Assembly (NCBI GenBank): GCA_963708325.1 | Contig: OY970203.1 | Span: 2,170,001-2,234,000, forward strand | Origin: G963708325 sp963708325 | Lineage (GTDB): Bacteria > Actinomycetota > Thermoleophilia > Solirubrobacterales > 70-9 | Length of the DNA stretch: 64,000 nucleotides | Direction: 5' to 3' | Shown: positions 30,809 through 41,715 of the stretch, piece after piece | Layout of the letters: each line of letters starts with the position of its first letter | Numbering within the stretch: the stretch's first letter is position 1 | Notes under the pieces: model-generated | Database searches by the model: none | Seen by the model: only the letters and a program-made list of their open reading frames with translations | Told to the model about the DNA's origin: nothing | Position numbers and translations under genes: made by a program

Positions 30809-31072
30809 CTATTCGACCATCGGCGGCGAGCCCGCGCCGCCACCGGAACCGCCGTCGCCGCGGCGCCGCTCGCGCTCCAGCGTGATCGCGCGGATCGAGT
30901 GCTCGTCGGGCAGCTTGGCCAACACCTCGTGGATCACCGCGAGCAGGTCGCCCTCCTCGTGGCCGTAGTCGTCGAGCAGGGAGTGCAGCGCGGTGTGGGT
31001 CACCTTGAGCTGCGCGGGGGTCAGCTCGAGGTGGAAGTTGATCTCGGCGCCTGCGCCGCTCTCGTCGCTCAT
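30809..31072 (-). CDS. hypothetical protein, 87 residues
   Basis: An acidic helical protein: residues 10-62 (EINFHLELTPAQLKVTHTALHSLLDDYGHEEGDLLAVIHEVLAKLPDEHSIRAI) are followed by a Gly-rich disordered tail. It has no membrane segment or Cys and no recognised family. It lies 51 bases downstream of the acyltransferase gene on the same strand, so may be co-transcribed. Coding is supported by the clean heptad-like pattern and by a start separated from its neighbours. Confidence 0.6.
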   Translation of the reverse strand: MSDESGAGAEINFHLELTPAQLKVTHTALHSLLDDYGHEEGDLLAVIHEVLAKLPDEHSIRAITLERERRRGDGGSGGGAGSPPMVE

Positions 31073-31123
31073 CTGCCTGGCCTGGCCGCCGCGGGCGGCG
31101 CCGTCAATGGTAGGCGCTCGCGC

Positions 31124-32548
31124 TCACGTCTTCGCGGGCTCGGGCTCGGCCGCGCGCTCGCGCGCTGCGTCGAGCAGCTCCGCGATCGCGTCGGAGAGGG
31201 CCGCCGCGATGACGTCGACGTCCTCCATCGCGTCGTAGTCGGCGAGCAGGCCGAAGTCCATGCCGCCGTTGTAGCTCATGATCGCGATCGCGAGAGCGTG
31301 CTTCTGCGGCAGAAACGCCACCGGGAACACGTCCTCGAGCTCGCGGCCGAGCAGGTACAGCGGGATCTGCGGGCCGGGAACGTTGGTGACGATCAGGTTG
31401 AACAGCCGCGTCGAGAAGTTGATCCGCGAGGCCTGGGCGAGCAGCGTGGGCGGCGCGAAGTCGTTGAAGCGGCTGATCACCTCGGCGCCCAGCGCCTGCT
31501 TGGATTGCTTGAGCCCATCCATCGCCCGGCGAACGATCTCCAGCCGCCGTACCGGATCCTCGACGTAGAGGGGGAGCGGGCCGCGCATGGCGGCGATGCG
31601 GTTGCCCAGCTCGCCCCGCTCGTCGGCGGCGCGAATGCTGACCGGGACCAGCGCCCGCAGCTCCAGCCCCTCCGTGCGCACTCCCCGGCCCTGCAGCCAG
31701 CGACGCAGCGCGGCGGTGACAACCGCGAGCACGACGTCGTTGACCGTGCCGCCGAGCGCGTCCTTGATCCGCTTGAAGTCGGCCAGCTCGGAGCGCACCC
31801 AGACGAAGCGGCGGTGCGGCCCGATCTCCACGTTGAGGGGGACGTCCGGCGCCGGGTCCGCGAAGGCCCAGGCGACCTCGCCGACCGCCTCGACGGCGTC
31901 GGCGACGCGCCGAGCCGCGGGACGGGGGTGCTCGACGGCGTCGCCGAGCTGGCGTGCCAGCCGCCAGGGCGTCGTCGCCGCGTCGCGGATCCCGCGCGCC
32001 ACCAGCTCCGCCGCCGACGGCTCCGGTTGCGGGATCCAGTCGTGCTCGGGCTCGGCGGGCTCGGGCACCGGCTCGACGTCGAACAGGACGGTGGAGATGT
32101 CCACGCCGGAGACCCCGTCGACGACCGCGTGATGGGTCTTCGAGACCAGCGCGAACCGCCGGCGCTCGAGCCCCTGGAGCAGCCACAGCTCCCAAAGCGG
32201 CTTGGAGCGGTCCAGCTGCTGCGAGTACACGCGCGACGCCATCCGCCTCAGCTGCTCCTCCGAGCCCGGCGCGGGCAGGGCCGAGTGGCGGATGTGGTAC
32301 TCGAGGTTGAAGTTCGGGTCGTCAACCCAGAGCGGCCGTCCCGCCTCCAGCGGCGGGAAGGCGAGCTTCTGGCGAAACCGGGGTACGCGCTCCAGCCGCG
32401 ACTCGACGTGGGCGAGGAGGTCCGCGTAGTCGGGGGGCGGGCCCTCGAAGACGAGCACGGCGCCGACGTGCATGTGACTGGCCGACGTCTCCTGCGTCAG
32501 GAACGAGGCGTCGACCGAGCTGAGCCGGTCCGATGTCTGCTGCGCCAT
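31124..32548 (-). CDS. wax ester synthase/diacylglycerol acyltransferase (WS/DGAT)
   Basis: The 474-residue enzyme has the acyltransferase motif HHAVVDG at 139-145, the N-terminal DRLSSVDASFL opening typical of actinobacterial WS/DGATs, and the C-terminal NVPGPQIPLYLLGRELEDVFPVA block. It esterifies acyl-CoA with diacylglycerol or fatty alcohols to form storage lipid, at the membrane or lipid-body surface. The length is normal for the family. It is divergent from ispH with about 100 bases between. Which acceptor it prefers is not visible. Confidence 0.92.
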   Translation of the reverse strand: MAQQTSDRLSSVDASFLTQETSASHMHVGAVLVFEGPPPDYADLLAHVESRLERVPRFRQKLAFPPLEAGRPLWVDDPNFNLEYHIRHSALPAPGSEEQLRRMASRVYSQQLDRSKPLWELWLLQGLERRRFALVSKTHHAVVDGVSGVDISTVLFDVEPVPEPAEPEHDWIPQPEPSAAELVARGIRDAATTPWRLARQLGDAVEHPRPAARRVADAVEAVGEVAWAFADPAPDVPLNVEIGPHRRFVWVRSELADFKRIKDALGGTVNDVVLAVVTAALRRWLQGRGVRTEGLELRALVPVSIRAADERGELGNRIAAMRGPLPLYVEDPVRRLEIVRRAMDGLKQSKQALGAEVISRFNDFAPPTLLAQASRINFSTRLFNLIVTNVPGPQIPLYLLGRELEDVFPVAFLPQKHALAIAIMSYNGGMDFGLLADYDAMEDVDVIAAALSDAIAELLDAARERAAEPEPAKT

Positions 32549-32648
32549 CCCCGCTCAACCCTATCGCGGCACCGGGGAGCGATCCCGCCGGGCGTGCCCA
32601 GGCAGCGTGCCCGGCGGTCCGGAGGGGACCGCTCGGTACCCTGTGGCG

Positions 32649-33599
32649 ATGCCCCCGCGGAAGGTTCTGCTGGCCGCGCCGCGCGGCTACTGCGCCGGCG
32701 TGGACCGGGCCGTGCAGACGGTCGAGCACGCTCTCGACCTCCACGGCCCGCCGATTTACGTGCGCAAGGAGATCGTCCACAACAAGCACGTGGTCGAGCA
32801 GCTCACCGACCGCGGCGCGATCTTCGTGGACCAGGAGACCGAGGTGCCCGAGGGCGAGATGGTGGTGTTCTCAGCCCACGGCGTCGCGCCCAGCGTCCAC
32901 GCCAATGCCGCGGCCCGCAGCCTGCGTACGATCGACGCCACCTGCCCGCTGGTGACGAAGGTCCACGTGGAGGCGCGCAAGTTCGCCGCCCAGGGCTACA
33001 CGATCGTGCTGATCGGACACGACGGCCACGAGGAGGTCGAGGGCACCACCGGCGAGGCCCCCGGCAGCATCGTCCTCGTGCAGACCGCCGACGACGTCGA
33101 CGATCTGGACGTTGCCGATCCCGACAGGGTCGCCTACATCACCCAGACGACCCTTTCCGTCGACGAGACGACGCAGATCATCGCCCGGCTCAAGCAGCGC
33201 TTCCCCGCGATCGTCGGACCGCGCACCGACGACATCTGTTACGCGACCACGAACCGGCAGACCGCCGTCAAGGAGCTGGCGCGCGAGTGCGAGCTCGTGC
33301 TCGTGATCGGATCGACCAACTCGTCGAACTCGAACCGCCTCGTCGAGGTCGCGCGTGAGCACGGCGCCGACTCCCACCTGATCGACAACGCCCTACAGGT
33401 GGACGAGGACTGGCTCGACGGCGTCGAGACGGTCGGCATCACCTCAGGCGCCAGCGCCCCCGAGGAGCTGGTCGAGCGGCTGGTCGACTACTTCCGCGAC
33501 CGCGGCGCGGACGACGTCTCCGAGCTGCGCGTGATCGACGAGGACGTCCGCTTCATGCTGCCGAAGGAGATCCGCACCGAGCTGGCTGCTCAGGCCTGA
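32649..33599 (+). CDS. ispH: 4-hydroxy-3-methylbut-2-enyl diphosphate reductase
   Basis: The 316-residue protein contains the three cluster cysteines of IspH: Cys15 in APRGYCAGVDRA, the ATCPLVTK Cys and the DDICYATTNRQ Cys. HGVAPSV, HDGHEE and SSNSNRL are the substrate-binding segments. It carries a [4Fe-4S] cluster and makes IPP and DMAPP in the last step of the MEP pathway. The cluster would be supplied by the SUF system at 39-47 kb. The start at ATG 32649 is preferred because MPPRKVLLAAPRGYC is the usual N-terminus; the frame stays open further upstream. Confidence 0.96.
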   Translation: MPPRKVLLAAPRGYCAGVDRAVQTVEHALDLHGPPIYVRKEIVHNKHVVEQLTDRGAIFVDQETEVPEGEMVVFSAHGVAPSVHANAAARSLRTIDATCPLVTKVHVEARKFAAQGYTIVLIGHDGHEEVEGTTGEAPGSIVLVQTADDVDDLDVADPDRVAYITQTTLSVDETTQIIARLKQRFPAIVGPRTDDICYATTNRQTAVKELARECELVLVIGSTNSSNSNRLVEVAREHGADSHLIDNALQVDEDWLDGVETVGITSGASAPEELVERLVDYFRDRGADDVSELRVIDEDVRFMLPKEIRTELAAQA

Positions 33600-33608
33600 G
33601 CGACTCGC

Positions 33609-34994
33609 TCAGCTTCCGAGCAGGCGGACGATCGCCCAGTCCTCCCCGGACGCGCCCTGGTCGGAGAACCCGGCGACGACGATCCGCCCGTCTGCCTGCA
33701 GGGCAACGTCACGGGCCCCCTCGTTGCCGGGGCCGAATGTGACCAGGCGCTTGCCGTCGCCCGAGAAGCTCTGGTCGAGCCTGCCGTTCTGCATGTAGCG
33801 GGCGATCGCGGTGTCGGGGCCGGTGCCGCTCTGGCCCGACTCCCCGACCACGACGAGCCGCCCGTTCGGCTGGACCGCGAGGCCGTCGGCCTCGTCGCCG
33901 CCCGTGGCGTTGTCGAACGACTGCAGCCGCTTGCCGTCGCCCGAGAAGCTTTGGTCGAGGCTGCCGTTCTGCATGTAGCGGGCGATCGCGAAGTCGATCG
34001 CCGTCGCCCCGCCCTGCTGGGACTCGCCCGCCACCACGATCCGGCCGTCGGCCTGGATCGCGACCGCGCGGGCGTCGTCGTCGAAGGCGCCGTTGTCGAA
34101 CGACTGCACGCGCTTGCCGTCCTGCGAGAACGAGTCGTCGGGCTGGCCGCTTGCCGTCAGCCGGGCGATCGCGAAGTCCTCGGGGCTGGTCGGTCTGGTG
34201 TACCCCACTACCACGATCCGCCCGTTCGACTGGAGGGCCACGTCGTGGGCCTGGTCGTTGCCGGGGCTGAACGTGATCAGCCGCTTGCCGTCGCCCGAGA
34301 AGCTCTGGTCGAGGCTGCCGTCCGGCATGTATCGCGCCACGGCGAACTCGTGCTTCGGGTTTCCCTGGTCCGAGTAGCCGACCACCACGATTCTTCCGTC
34401 GGGCTGTATCGCCACCCCGTTTGCCACGTCGCTCCTGGACCCGTTGTTGTCGAACGACTGCAGCCGCTTGCCGTCGCCCGAGAAGCTCTGGTCGAGGCTG
34501 CCGTCGGGCATGAAACGGGCGATCGCGAAGTCCTGGCCCGAGCCGCTTTGGTCGGAGACCCCGACAACGACGATCCGCCCGTTGGGCTGGATCGCCATGT
34601 CGTTCCCGCCGTCGAAGTTGCCGTCGTTGCCGAACGACTGAAGGCGCTTGCCGTCGCCGGAGAAGCCTTGGTCGAGGCTGCCGCTCGACGCGTACCGAGC
34701 GATCGCGAAGTCCGGCCCGTTGGGGCCGGACTGGTTGGAGAAGCCGGCGGCGACGATCCGCCCGTTGGATTGGATCGCCACCGCGTTGGCGTTGTCGTCG
34801 AAGGACGGGCCCCACGGCTGCAGCCGCTTGCCGTCGCCCGAGAACGACGTGTCGAGCCCGCCGGCGGCGGCGAGGGCGCGCGTCGCAAGCAGGGCGAGGA
34901 GCAGCACGGCGACCGCGACGATCGCTGCCGGCCTGCCTGCCGATTGGGTGCCCGCCACGCCGCCGACGCTAGCGCGATGCTCGAGTCGAATCAA
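33609..34994 (-). CDS. secreted delta-60 repeat protein
   Basis: The 461-residue protein has an N-terminal hydrophobic segment (about 23-43, PAAIVAVAVLLLALLATRALA). It then has seven repeats of about 58 residues, each with (S/G)FSGDGKR, then (V/M)AIQ(S/P)(N/D)GRIVVVG, then FAIAR. These delta-60 repeats probably form a beta-propeller of seven blades. Members are exported and often surface-exposed; no enzymatic motif is present. Start is TTG 34994, which overlaps the stop of the thioredoxin-like gene (TTGA), so the two are coupled. Confidence 0.85.
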   Translation of the reverse strand: MIRLEHRASVGGVAGTQSAGRPAAIVAVAVLLLALLATRALAAAGGLDTSFSGDGKRLQPWGPSFDDNANAVAIQSNGRIVAAGFSNQSGPNGPDFAIARYASSGSLDQGFSGDGKRLQSFGNDGNFDGGNDMAIQPNGRIVVVGVSDQSGSGQDFAIARFMPDGSLDQSFSGDGKRLQSFDNNGSRSDVANGVAIQPDGRIVVVGYSDQGNPKHEFAVARYMPDGSLDQSFSGDGKRLITFSPGNDQAHDVALQSNGRIVVVGYTRPTSPEDFAIARLTASGQPDDSFSQDGKRVQSFDNGAFDDDARAVAIQADGRIVVAGESQQGGATAIDFAIARYMQNGSLDQSFSGDGKRLQSFDNATGGDEADGLAVQPNGRLVVVGESGQSGTGPDTAIARYMQNGRLDQSFSGDGKRLVTFGPGNEGARDVALQADGRIVVAGFSDQGASGEDWAIVRLLGS

Positions 34995-35821
34995 CCTGGC
35001 CCGGGCATCCCCGCTGCGAAGGAAATCGAGTAGACGCGCTGGCCGACTGCGGGGCGCAGCGTGAGCGCATGTCTCTCGTGGCGGTCATGCGCGGCAAGCT
35101 CGTGCAGCCCGGGGGTGAGCCGCCGCGCCGGCCGCCGCGGGCCGCCGTCGATCGAGACCAGGAGCTCGCCGTCCCCCTCCACGGCTGCGTAGACCCCGCC
35201 CGCCTCGTAGTCGACCTCGAGCGCGTCGGCATTCTCGTCCGCTGTCCATGGCTGCGCCTCGGAGCCGCCCGGAAAGATCTCCGGGCTTGGAGCGGCGACC
35301 AGGGCGCCCGGCACGTCTGTCGCGCGCAGCGGCTCCAGCGGCGGTGGCAGCTCATGCTCACCGTCGGGCTCCCCCAGCAGCTCCTGGATCGCCAGCTCGG
35401 TTCCCTCGTACTCGCCCTCGCCGAAGTGGAACCAGCGCAGCGCCCCGCCGCGCCCCCACAGGAACAGCGAGGGCCAGCCCTCGCAGCCGTAGTCGTGCCA
35501 GATCGCGTGCTCCGAGTCGCAGGCGACGGGGTAGGGGAGACCGAGCTCGGCGACCGCGAGCTCGACGATCGCGGGGTCGGCGGTGAACGGATGTCGCGGC
35601 GAGTGCACGCCGATCGTGGCCAGGCCGAGGTCGGCGTATCGCCCGTGCCAGGCCGTCAGGTAGGGAAGCGTGCGCACGCTGTTCGCCTGGGCGAGGTCCC
35701 AGAAGTGCACGAGCACCGGGCCGGCGGCCGTCAGTCCCTCCATGCGCGGACCGCGGCCGCCGATCCAGGCGATCCCCGGCGGCAGCTCGGGCGCGGCGAT
35801 GTCGGGTCGCGGCGGGCGCAT
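34991..35821 (-). CDS. thioredoxin-fold protein of DipZ/TlpA type without the CxxC motif
   Basis: The 276-residue protein has a redoxin-like core: VLVHFWDLAQANSVRTLPYLTAWHGRYADLGLATIGVHSP (about 36-75). DipZ-like proteins have FWTYTCINC at this position; here residues 40-48 read FWDLAQANS, so both redox cysteines are gone. A C-terminal beta domain (about 185-276, with DYEAGGVYAAVEGDGELLVSIDG) resembles the DipZ C-terminal carbohydrate-binding-like domain. It has no signal peptide. It cannot do disulfide exchange, so a binding or structural role is likely. It is coupled to the delta-60 protein gene. Confidence 0.75.
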   Translation of the reverse strand: MRPPRPDIAAPELPPGIAWIGGRGPRMEGLTAAGPVLVHFWDLAQANSVRTLPYLTAWHGRYADLGLATIGVHSPRHPFTADPAIVELAVAELGLPYPVACDSEHAIWHDYGCEGWPSLFLWGRGGALRWFHFGEGEYEGTELAIQELLGEPDGEHELPPPLEPLRATDVPGALVAAPSPEIFPGGSEAQPWTADENADALEVDYEAGGVYAAVEGDGELLVSIDGGPRRPARRLTPGLHELAAHDRHERHALTLRPAVGQRVYSISFAAGMPGPG

Positions 35822-35884
35822 CGGCGGCAGGGGCAGAGGTTATGCTGCCCGTTCGCTGTGCCAACGACCGGGGAGGAGACGCCC

Positions 35885-36493
35885 TTGAACCTGTTCGACC
35901 GGATCGAGGAAGCGCGGGCGCGCTGGAACGTGCTCGAGCACCCGTTCTACGTGCGCTGGTCTGCCGGAGAGCTCTCGCCGGAGGAGCTCGCCCGCTACGC
36001 GGGCCAGTATCGCCATGCCGTCGAGGCGATCGCCGCGATCAGCGCCCGCGCCGCCCAGGACGCGCCTCCGCCGGCCAGCGACGAGGTCCGCCGTCACGCC
36101 GCCGAGGAGGCCGCCCACGTGCCCGTCTGGGACGGCTTCGTGGCCGCGGTCGGGGGCAGCGTCGACGCTGCGCCGACGGAGGAGACCGCGGAGTGCGTCG
36201 CCGCCTGGACCGCCGAGGACGGCCTGCTTCCGACGCTCGCCCGCCTCTACGCGATCGAGAGCGGTCAGCCCGGCATCTCGGCGACCAAGCGCGCCGGCCT
36301 GCGCGACCACTACGGCGTCTCCGACGGCTCCGGCACCGAATACTTCCGGGTGCACGAGGGCGCCGACGAGGCCCATGCCGCGCAGTCACGGCGGCTGATC
36401 TCCGAGCTGGCGGAGCCGGCGGACGAGGATCGCCTGGTGGCCGCGGCGGAGTCGGCTTTCCGCGCCAACTGGCGCCTGCTCGACGGCGTCTGA
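35885..36493 (+). CDS. PqqC/TenA-like (heme-oxygenase fold) iron-containing enzyme
   Basis: I start at TTG 35885, eight bases after a GGGGAGGAGA site, giving 202 residues. LEHPFYVRWSAGELSPEELARYAGQYRHAVEA matches the opening of PqqC/CADD-type proteins. HAAEEAAHVPVWDGF supplies the conserved Glu/His metal-ligand pattern, as does EYFRVHEGADEAHA further on. Relatives bind a di-iron or act without metal in cofactor biosynthesis. No pqq genes are nearby, so it is better called an iron-dependent redox enzyme of unknown substrate. A small membrane protein follows on the same strand. Confidence 0.7.
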   Translation: MNLFDRIEEARARWNVLEHPFYVRWSAGELSPEELARYAGQYRHAVEAIAAISARAAQDAPPPASDEVRRHAAEEAAHVPVWDGFVAAVGGSVDAAPTEETAECVAAWTAEDGLLPTLARLYAIESGQPGISATKRAGLRDHYGVSDGSGTEYFRVHEGADEAHAAQSRRLISELAEPADEDRLVAAAESAFRANWRLLDGV

Positions 36494-36504
36494 TCCGCGA
36501 GCAT

Positions 36505-36939
36505 ATGCCGGTGCGCCCGCGCCGGGACCTCGTGATCGGAATCGTCGCGGGGGTGGCGCTGGGGGTCGGCGCCGTGGTCCTTTTCCTGTTCCTGGAGAGC
36601 CGCAGCGCGATCGACGAGCCGGCGGTCTCCGGCCGGTCCGCCGCGGCGCGAGGCTCCGCGCCGCCCGGCCCGCGCCGGGCGCCGATCACGACGGTGCGCG
36701 TGAAGGGCGGCGGGCCGGCGGGCAGGATCCCCGAGATCCACGCCCGCCGGGGCAGGCGCGTCCGCTTCCGGGTGACCTCGGAGTCGGCGGTGACGATCGC
36801 CGTCCCGGGCCTGCGCGGGGGCGGCGACGTGCCCGCCGGGGGCAGCCGCGTGTTCGTGTTCGTGCCGCGCAAGCCAGGCGAGTTCCCGGTGCTTGTTGCC
36901 GCCTCGCACATCGGCGTCGCGCGCCTGATCGTTCGATGA
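36505..36939 (+). CDS. membrane-anchored cupredoxin-like domain protein
   Basis: The 144-residue protein has one N-terminal membrane segment (DLVIGIVAGVALGVGAVVLFLFL, about 8-30). A Pro/Ala/Arg linker follows, then a beta-sandwich-like domain (about 60-144) with RIPEIHARRGRRVRFRVTSESAVTIAVPG and FVFVPRKPGEFPVLV. The order resembles cupredoxin-like EfeO/quinol-oxidase-type domains, but no obvious Cys/His/Met copper set is present. It would face the outside of the membrane. It follows the PqqC-like gene by 11 bases. Confidence 0.6.
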   Translation: MPVRPRRDLVIGIVAGVALGVGAVVLFLFLESRSAIDEPAVSGRSAAARGSAPPGPRRAPITTVRVKGGGPAGRIPEIHARRGRRVRFRVTSESAVTIAVPGLRGGGDVPAGGSRVFVFVPRKPGEFPVLVAASHIGVARLIVR

Positions 36940-37003
36940 GGGCCCCTGGCGACCCGCATCGCCCCCGCCTGCCTGACGCCGAGCCGCTTCCGCGGCGGCG
37001 CCG

Positions 37004-38247
37004 CTACCCGTATGCCTCCCAGATTACGTGGTGGCCGAGCAGCCGGGTGACCGTCACGCAGCGGTAGCCGCGCCGGCGCAGGTTGGCGAGGATGCGGGGC
37101 AGCGCCGCCGCCGTCTCGTCGCGGGGGCCGCCGCCGTCGTGCATGATCACGATCGATCCCGGCCTGACGTTGCCGACCACGCGGCTGTAGATCGCGCTCG
37201 AGCCGGGCAGGGCCCAGTCCTGCGGATCGACGTCCCAGTAGATCGTGTGCATCCCCAACCGCCACGCGCGCATGATCAGACCGCCGTTGACGGCGCCGTA
37301 GGGCGGCCGGAACTCGCACGGCCGAAAGCCCGTGACGGCGTGGATGCGGGCGCTGGTGGCGGCCAGGTCGGAGGAGGACGGGTATGCGGAGTGGTGCATC
37401 GAGTGGTTGCCGATCTCGCTCCCCGAGCGCAGGATCCTGCGCATCACGGCGCTGTCTCCGGGGACGTTCTCACCGACCTCGAAGAAGGTGGATCGGGCGC
37501 CGTAGCGATTCAGCGAATGCAGGATGGAGGACGTGTAGCTGCTCGGACCGTCGTCGAACGTGAGTGCGACCAGCTTGCGCGTACGGGGACCGTGGTAACG
37601 GAAGGGGGCGCCGCCGGTCGTGCATCCGGCCGGGCGTACCCGGCGGAGCTGGAAGCTCGCCATCGCCTCGCCGTTCGGATAGCGATCGTCGCAGGGCAGC
37701 GGGGGAGAGGCCGCGGCAGCTCGGCCGGCGGAGCGCGCGACCGGCGGACACTCGGGACCGCGCCAGTGGCTGAGCAGGCGCCAGCGGATCGCTCCGGGTC
37801 GCATCCCCGCATCGGCCGGGTCGAAGCGCAGCTCCGCCGCGCTCTCCGACGGGCGGGCGATGGCCGCTGCGACCTTCCGCTTCGCCAGCACGCTCCCGTC
37901 CGCAGCCAGCCGCTCGTAGCCGAGCAGGACGCGGCGGTGGGAAACCGGCCCGCCGATGCACAGCCGCGCCAGGTCGGTCTGCGGACCGCGGTACCTGAGG
38001 CACAGCTGGCGCTCGTCGGCCGCCGGGAACCGCTGCAGCTCGTCCGGGCTCCACGCACCGCGCGTACGCAGGTACAGGACGAGCCGCGGCGGCTCCTGGC
38101 GCAGGTCGATCGCGGCGATGTCCAGGGGCCCCGACGCGTCGACCGGGTCGGATCGAACGGTTGCCCCGCCGGATGCGTTGGCGGCCAACCCGGCGCAGAC
38201 GCGATCGTCAGCGCCGCGCAGAGCGCCCTGGCGGACCTCGCCGTCAC
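37004..38247 (-). CDS. NodB-type polysaccharide deacetylase; signal-peptide codons appear out of frame
   Basis: The main frame (TTG at 38188 to stop at 37004) encodes a beta-rich N-terminal half and a C-terminal NodB domain. Motifs: ALTFDDGPSSYT, GNHSMHHSAYP, FRPPYGAV, YWDVDPQDW and IVIMHDGGG. It should remove acetyl groups from wall or exopolysaccharide. It has no signal peptide in this frame. However, a GTG at 38247 overlapping the stop of the next deacetylase gene (GTGA) begins VTARSARALCAALTIA in another frame. One added base near 38205 would join it to ...CAGLAANASG, a good export signal. So I extend the gene to 38247 with an apparent one-base loss. Confidence 0.75.
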
Positions 38248-39077
38248 CGCCGGCCCGGTCGTGTCACCCAGCGGTGGCCGAGCAGCCTCGTCACCGTCAC
38301 CGTGCGGTAGCCGCGGCGGTGCAGGTTGGCGAGGATGCCGGGCAGGGCGGCGACCGTCTGGTCGCGCTCCCCGCCGCCGTCGTGGAGCATCACGATCGAG
38401 CCGGGGCGCACGTGGGAGACGACGCGGGCGTAGATGCGCCGTGTCCCCGGTCGCTCCCAGTCGTCGGGGTCGACGCTCCAGCGCACCGTCTGCATCCCCA
38501 GCATCCGCGCCCGTCGCACCAGGCGGCCGTCGATCACCCCGTACGGGGGACGGAACAGGCACGGCGTGAACCCGCTCGCGACACGGATCGCGGCGCTGGT
38601 CGCGGCCAGGTCGCGATGGGAGGGATCGGCGTCGTGGTGCATCGAGTGGTTGCCGATTTCGCTGCCTGAGCGCACGATTCGCCGCATCACGCGCTCGTGA
38701 CCGGGGATCACCTGGCCGACCTCGAAGAAGGTGGCCGTGGAGTCATAGCGTCGCAGCAGCCTCAGGATCCGCGGCGTGTAGGCGCTGGGGCCGTCGTCGA
38801 AGCTGAGCGCGACCAGGTTGCGCCCGCCGACCCGCCCGCGCCCGCTGGCGGCATGACGGCGCGGGATCGCGCTGCTGTGGCAGCCCCGATGGCGCGCAGG
38901 CGGGCGGTACCGCGGCGCGGCGGCGACCGGTCCCGGCCGGGAGGGGCGGGCGCGTTCGCGCGGCGGCCCCTGAGCGCCGTGCTGGGGCCGCTCGTTCGAC
39001 GCCATCGCGACGGGCAGCGCCACGACGATGCCGAGGTAGGCGGCGAGCGAGATCAACAGGCGCCCTCGCTTCCCCAC
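38244..39077 (-). CDS. NodB-type polysaccharide deacetylase (second copy)
   Basis: I start at GTG 39077 (277 residues) because it gives a signal-anchor, GKRGRLLISLAAYLGIVVALPVA, and avoids running into sufD. The NodB domain (about 75-270) has all motifs: ALSFDDGPSAYT, GNHSMHHDADP, FRPPYGV, WSVDPDDWERPG and IVMLHDGGG. It is closely similar to its neighbour at 37004 over the catalytic domain, so the two look like a tandem duplication. Only the neighbour has the extra N-terminal beta region. It is exported, with a role in wall or capsule modification inferred. Confidence 0.85.
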   Translation of the reverse strand: MGKRGRLLISLAAYLGIVVALPVAMASNERPQHGAQGPPRERARPSRPGPVAAAPRYRPPARHRGCHSSAIPRRHAASGRGRVGGRNLVALSFDDGPSAYTPRILRLLRRYDSTATFFEVGQVIPGHERVMRRIVRSGSEIGNHSMHHDADPSHRDLAATSAAIRVASGFTPCLFRPPYGVIDGRLVRRARMLGMQTVRWSVDPDDWERPGTRRIYARVVSHVRPGSIVMLHDGGGERDQTVAALPGILANLHRRGYRTVTVTRLLGHRWVTRPGRR

Positions 39078-39096
39078 GGGCGCAGAGTCTATGAGC

Positions 39097-40276
39097 TCAG
39101 ACGGGGCGGTCGAGGACGCCGCCGAGGCGGCGTTCGAGCGCGGCCGACAGCTCCTCACGCACCGGGCCCTCGGCGAGGCGCCCCACGAGGGCCTCGAGGA
39201 ACCCCTCGACGATCAGGCGCTTCGCCGTCGGCTCGTCGAGCCCGTGCGAGCGCAGGTAGTGGAGCTGCTCGCGGTCGACCTGCGCGACCGCCGCGGCGTG
39301 GGTGCAGCGCACGTCGTTGGCCTCGATCTCGAGCCCCGGGATCGCATCGGCGTGGGCGTCGGTGGAGAGCAGCAGGTTGCGGCTCTCCTGGAAGGCGTCG
39401 GTCCGCTGGGCGCCGGGATCGACCCGGATCATGCCGCGCCAGACCGCCGTGGCGCGATCGGTGAGCACGCCGCGAAAGGCCAGGTCGGACGTGGTGTTCT
39501 CGGCGGCGTGCTCCTGGGTGGTGTCGAAGTCGAGGTGCTGGCGGTCGCGCCCGGCGTAGGCCCCGGTGACCCGCGCGCTCGCCCCCCGGCCCGCCAGCTT
39601 GGTCTCCATCCGCACCTTGCCGCGCGCCGAGCCGAAGCCGAGCGCCACCCAGTCCAGCGTGGCGTCCCGCTCGACCTCGGCCCGCTGGGTGGCGAAGACC
39701 CAGGAGCGCTCGGAGAGGTCCTGTTGGCAGATGTAGCGGAGGCGCGCTGCGGGGCCCACCGACAGCTCGACGACGCCGTTGAGCAGGCCGCCGTCGCCGT
39801 CCGAGGCGTAGCGCTCCCAGAGCTCTGCCTCGGCCCCCTCCTCGAGCACGACGAGCGTGCGCCAGGAGAGGCCGCCTGCGGCGTCATCGGGCTCGACGGT
39901 GAGCCGCACGGGCGTCTCCAGCCGCTGCCCGGCGGGGACGTAGACGAGCACCCCGTGGCGCCAGGAGGCCTCGTTCCGGGCGACGAAGGGGTCCTCGGCG
40001 GCGACGACGGTGCCGAGGTGCGCTCGCACCAGGTCGGGGGCCCGCTCGACCGCCTCGTCGAGCGGCATCACGAGCGGTCCCTCGGCGCTGCCCCGGCCGT
40101 CTTCGAGCCCCTCCACGCGTGGCGTTGCGGGCGCGAACGAGTCCAGCTCGAGGTCGGCGAGGTCGGTGAACTCCCATCCCTTCGCCTTGGGGTCGGGAAG
40201 CGCCAGCTCACTCGCAAGAGAGGCGCCGTTCCGGCGCCTCTCGACAAGCCAATCCGGCTCAGCGGACGCGACGGCG

Positions 40277-40284
<8 letters not shown>
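39097..40284 (-). CDS. sufD: SufD, Fe-S cluster scaffold component
   Basis: The 395-residue protein has the SufB/SufD beta-helix core: FDTTQEHAAENTTSDLAFRGVLTDRATAVWRGMIRVDPGAQRTDAFQESRNLLLS. The C-terminal helical part has HAAAVAQVDREQLHYLRSHGLDE, with the conserved His and the RGL(D/S) motif. With SufB and SufC it forms the SufBC2D scaffold for cluster assembly. Its start overlaps the end of sufB by eight bases. Downstream lie the two NodB genes, unrelated to SUF. Confidence 0.93.
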
Positions 40285-41710
<1,426 letters not shown>

Positions 41711-41715
41711 GTGGG

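Noticed and set aside
33609..34994. Regular direct repeats resembling a CRISPR array
   Set aside because: The period is about 175 bases, the repeats stay in one reading frame and encode the delta-60 motif. There are no constant short repeats with unique spacers.
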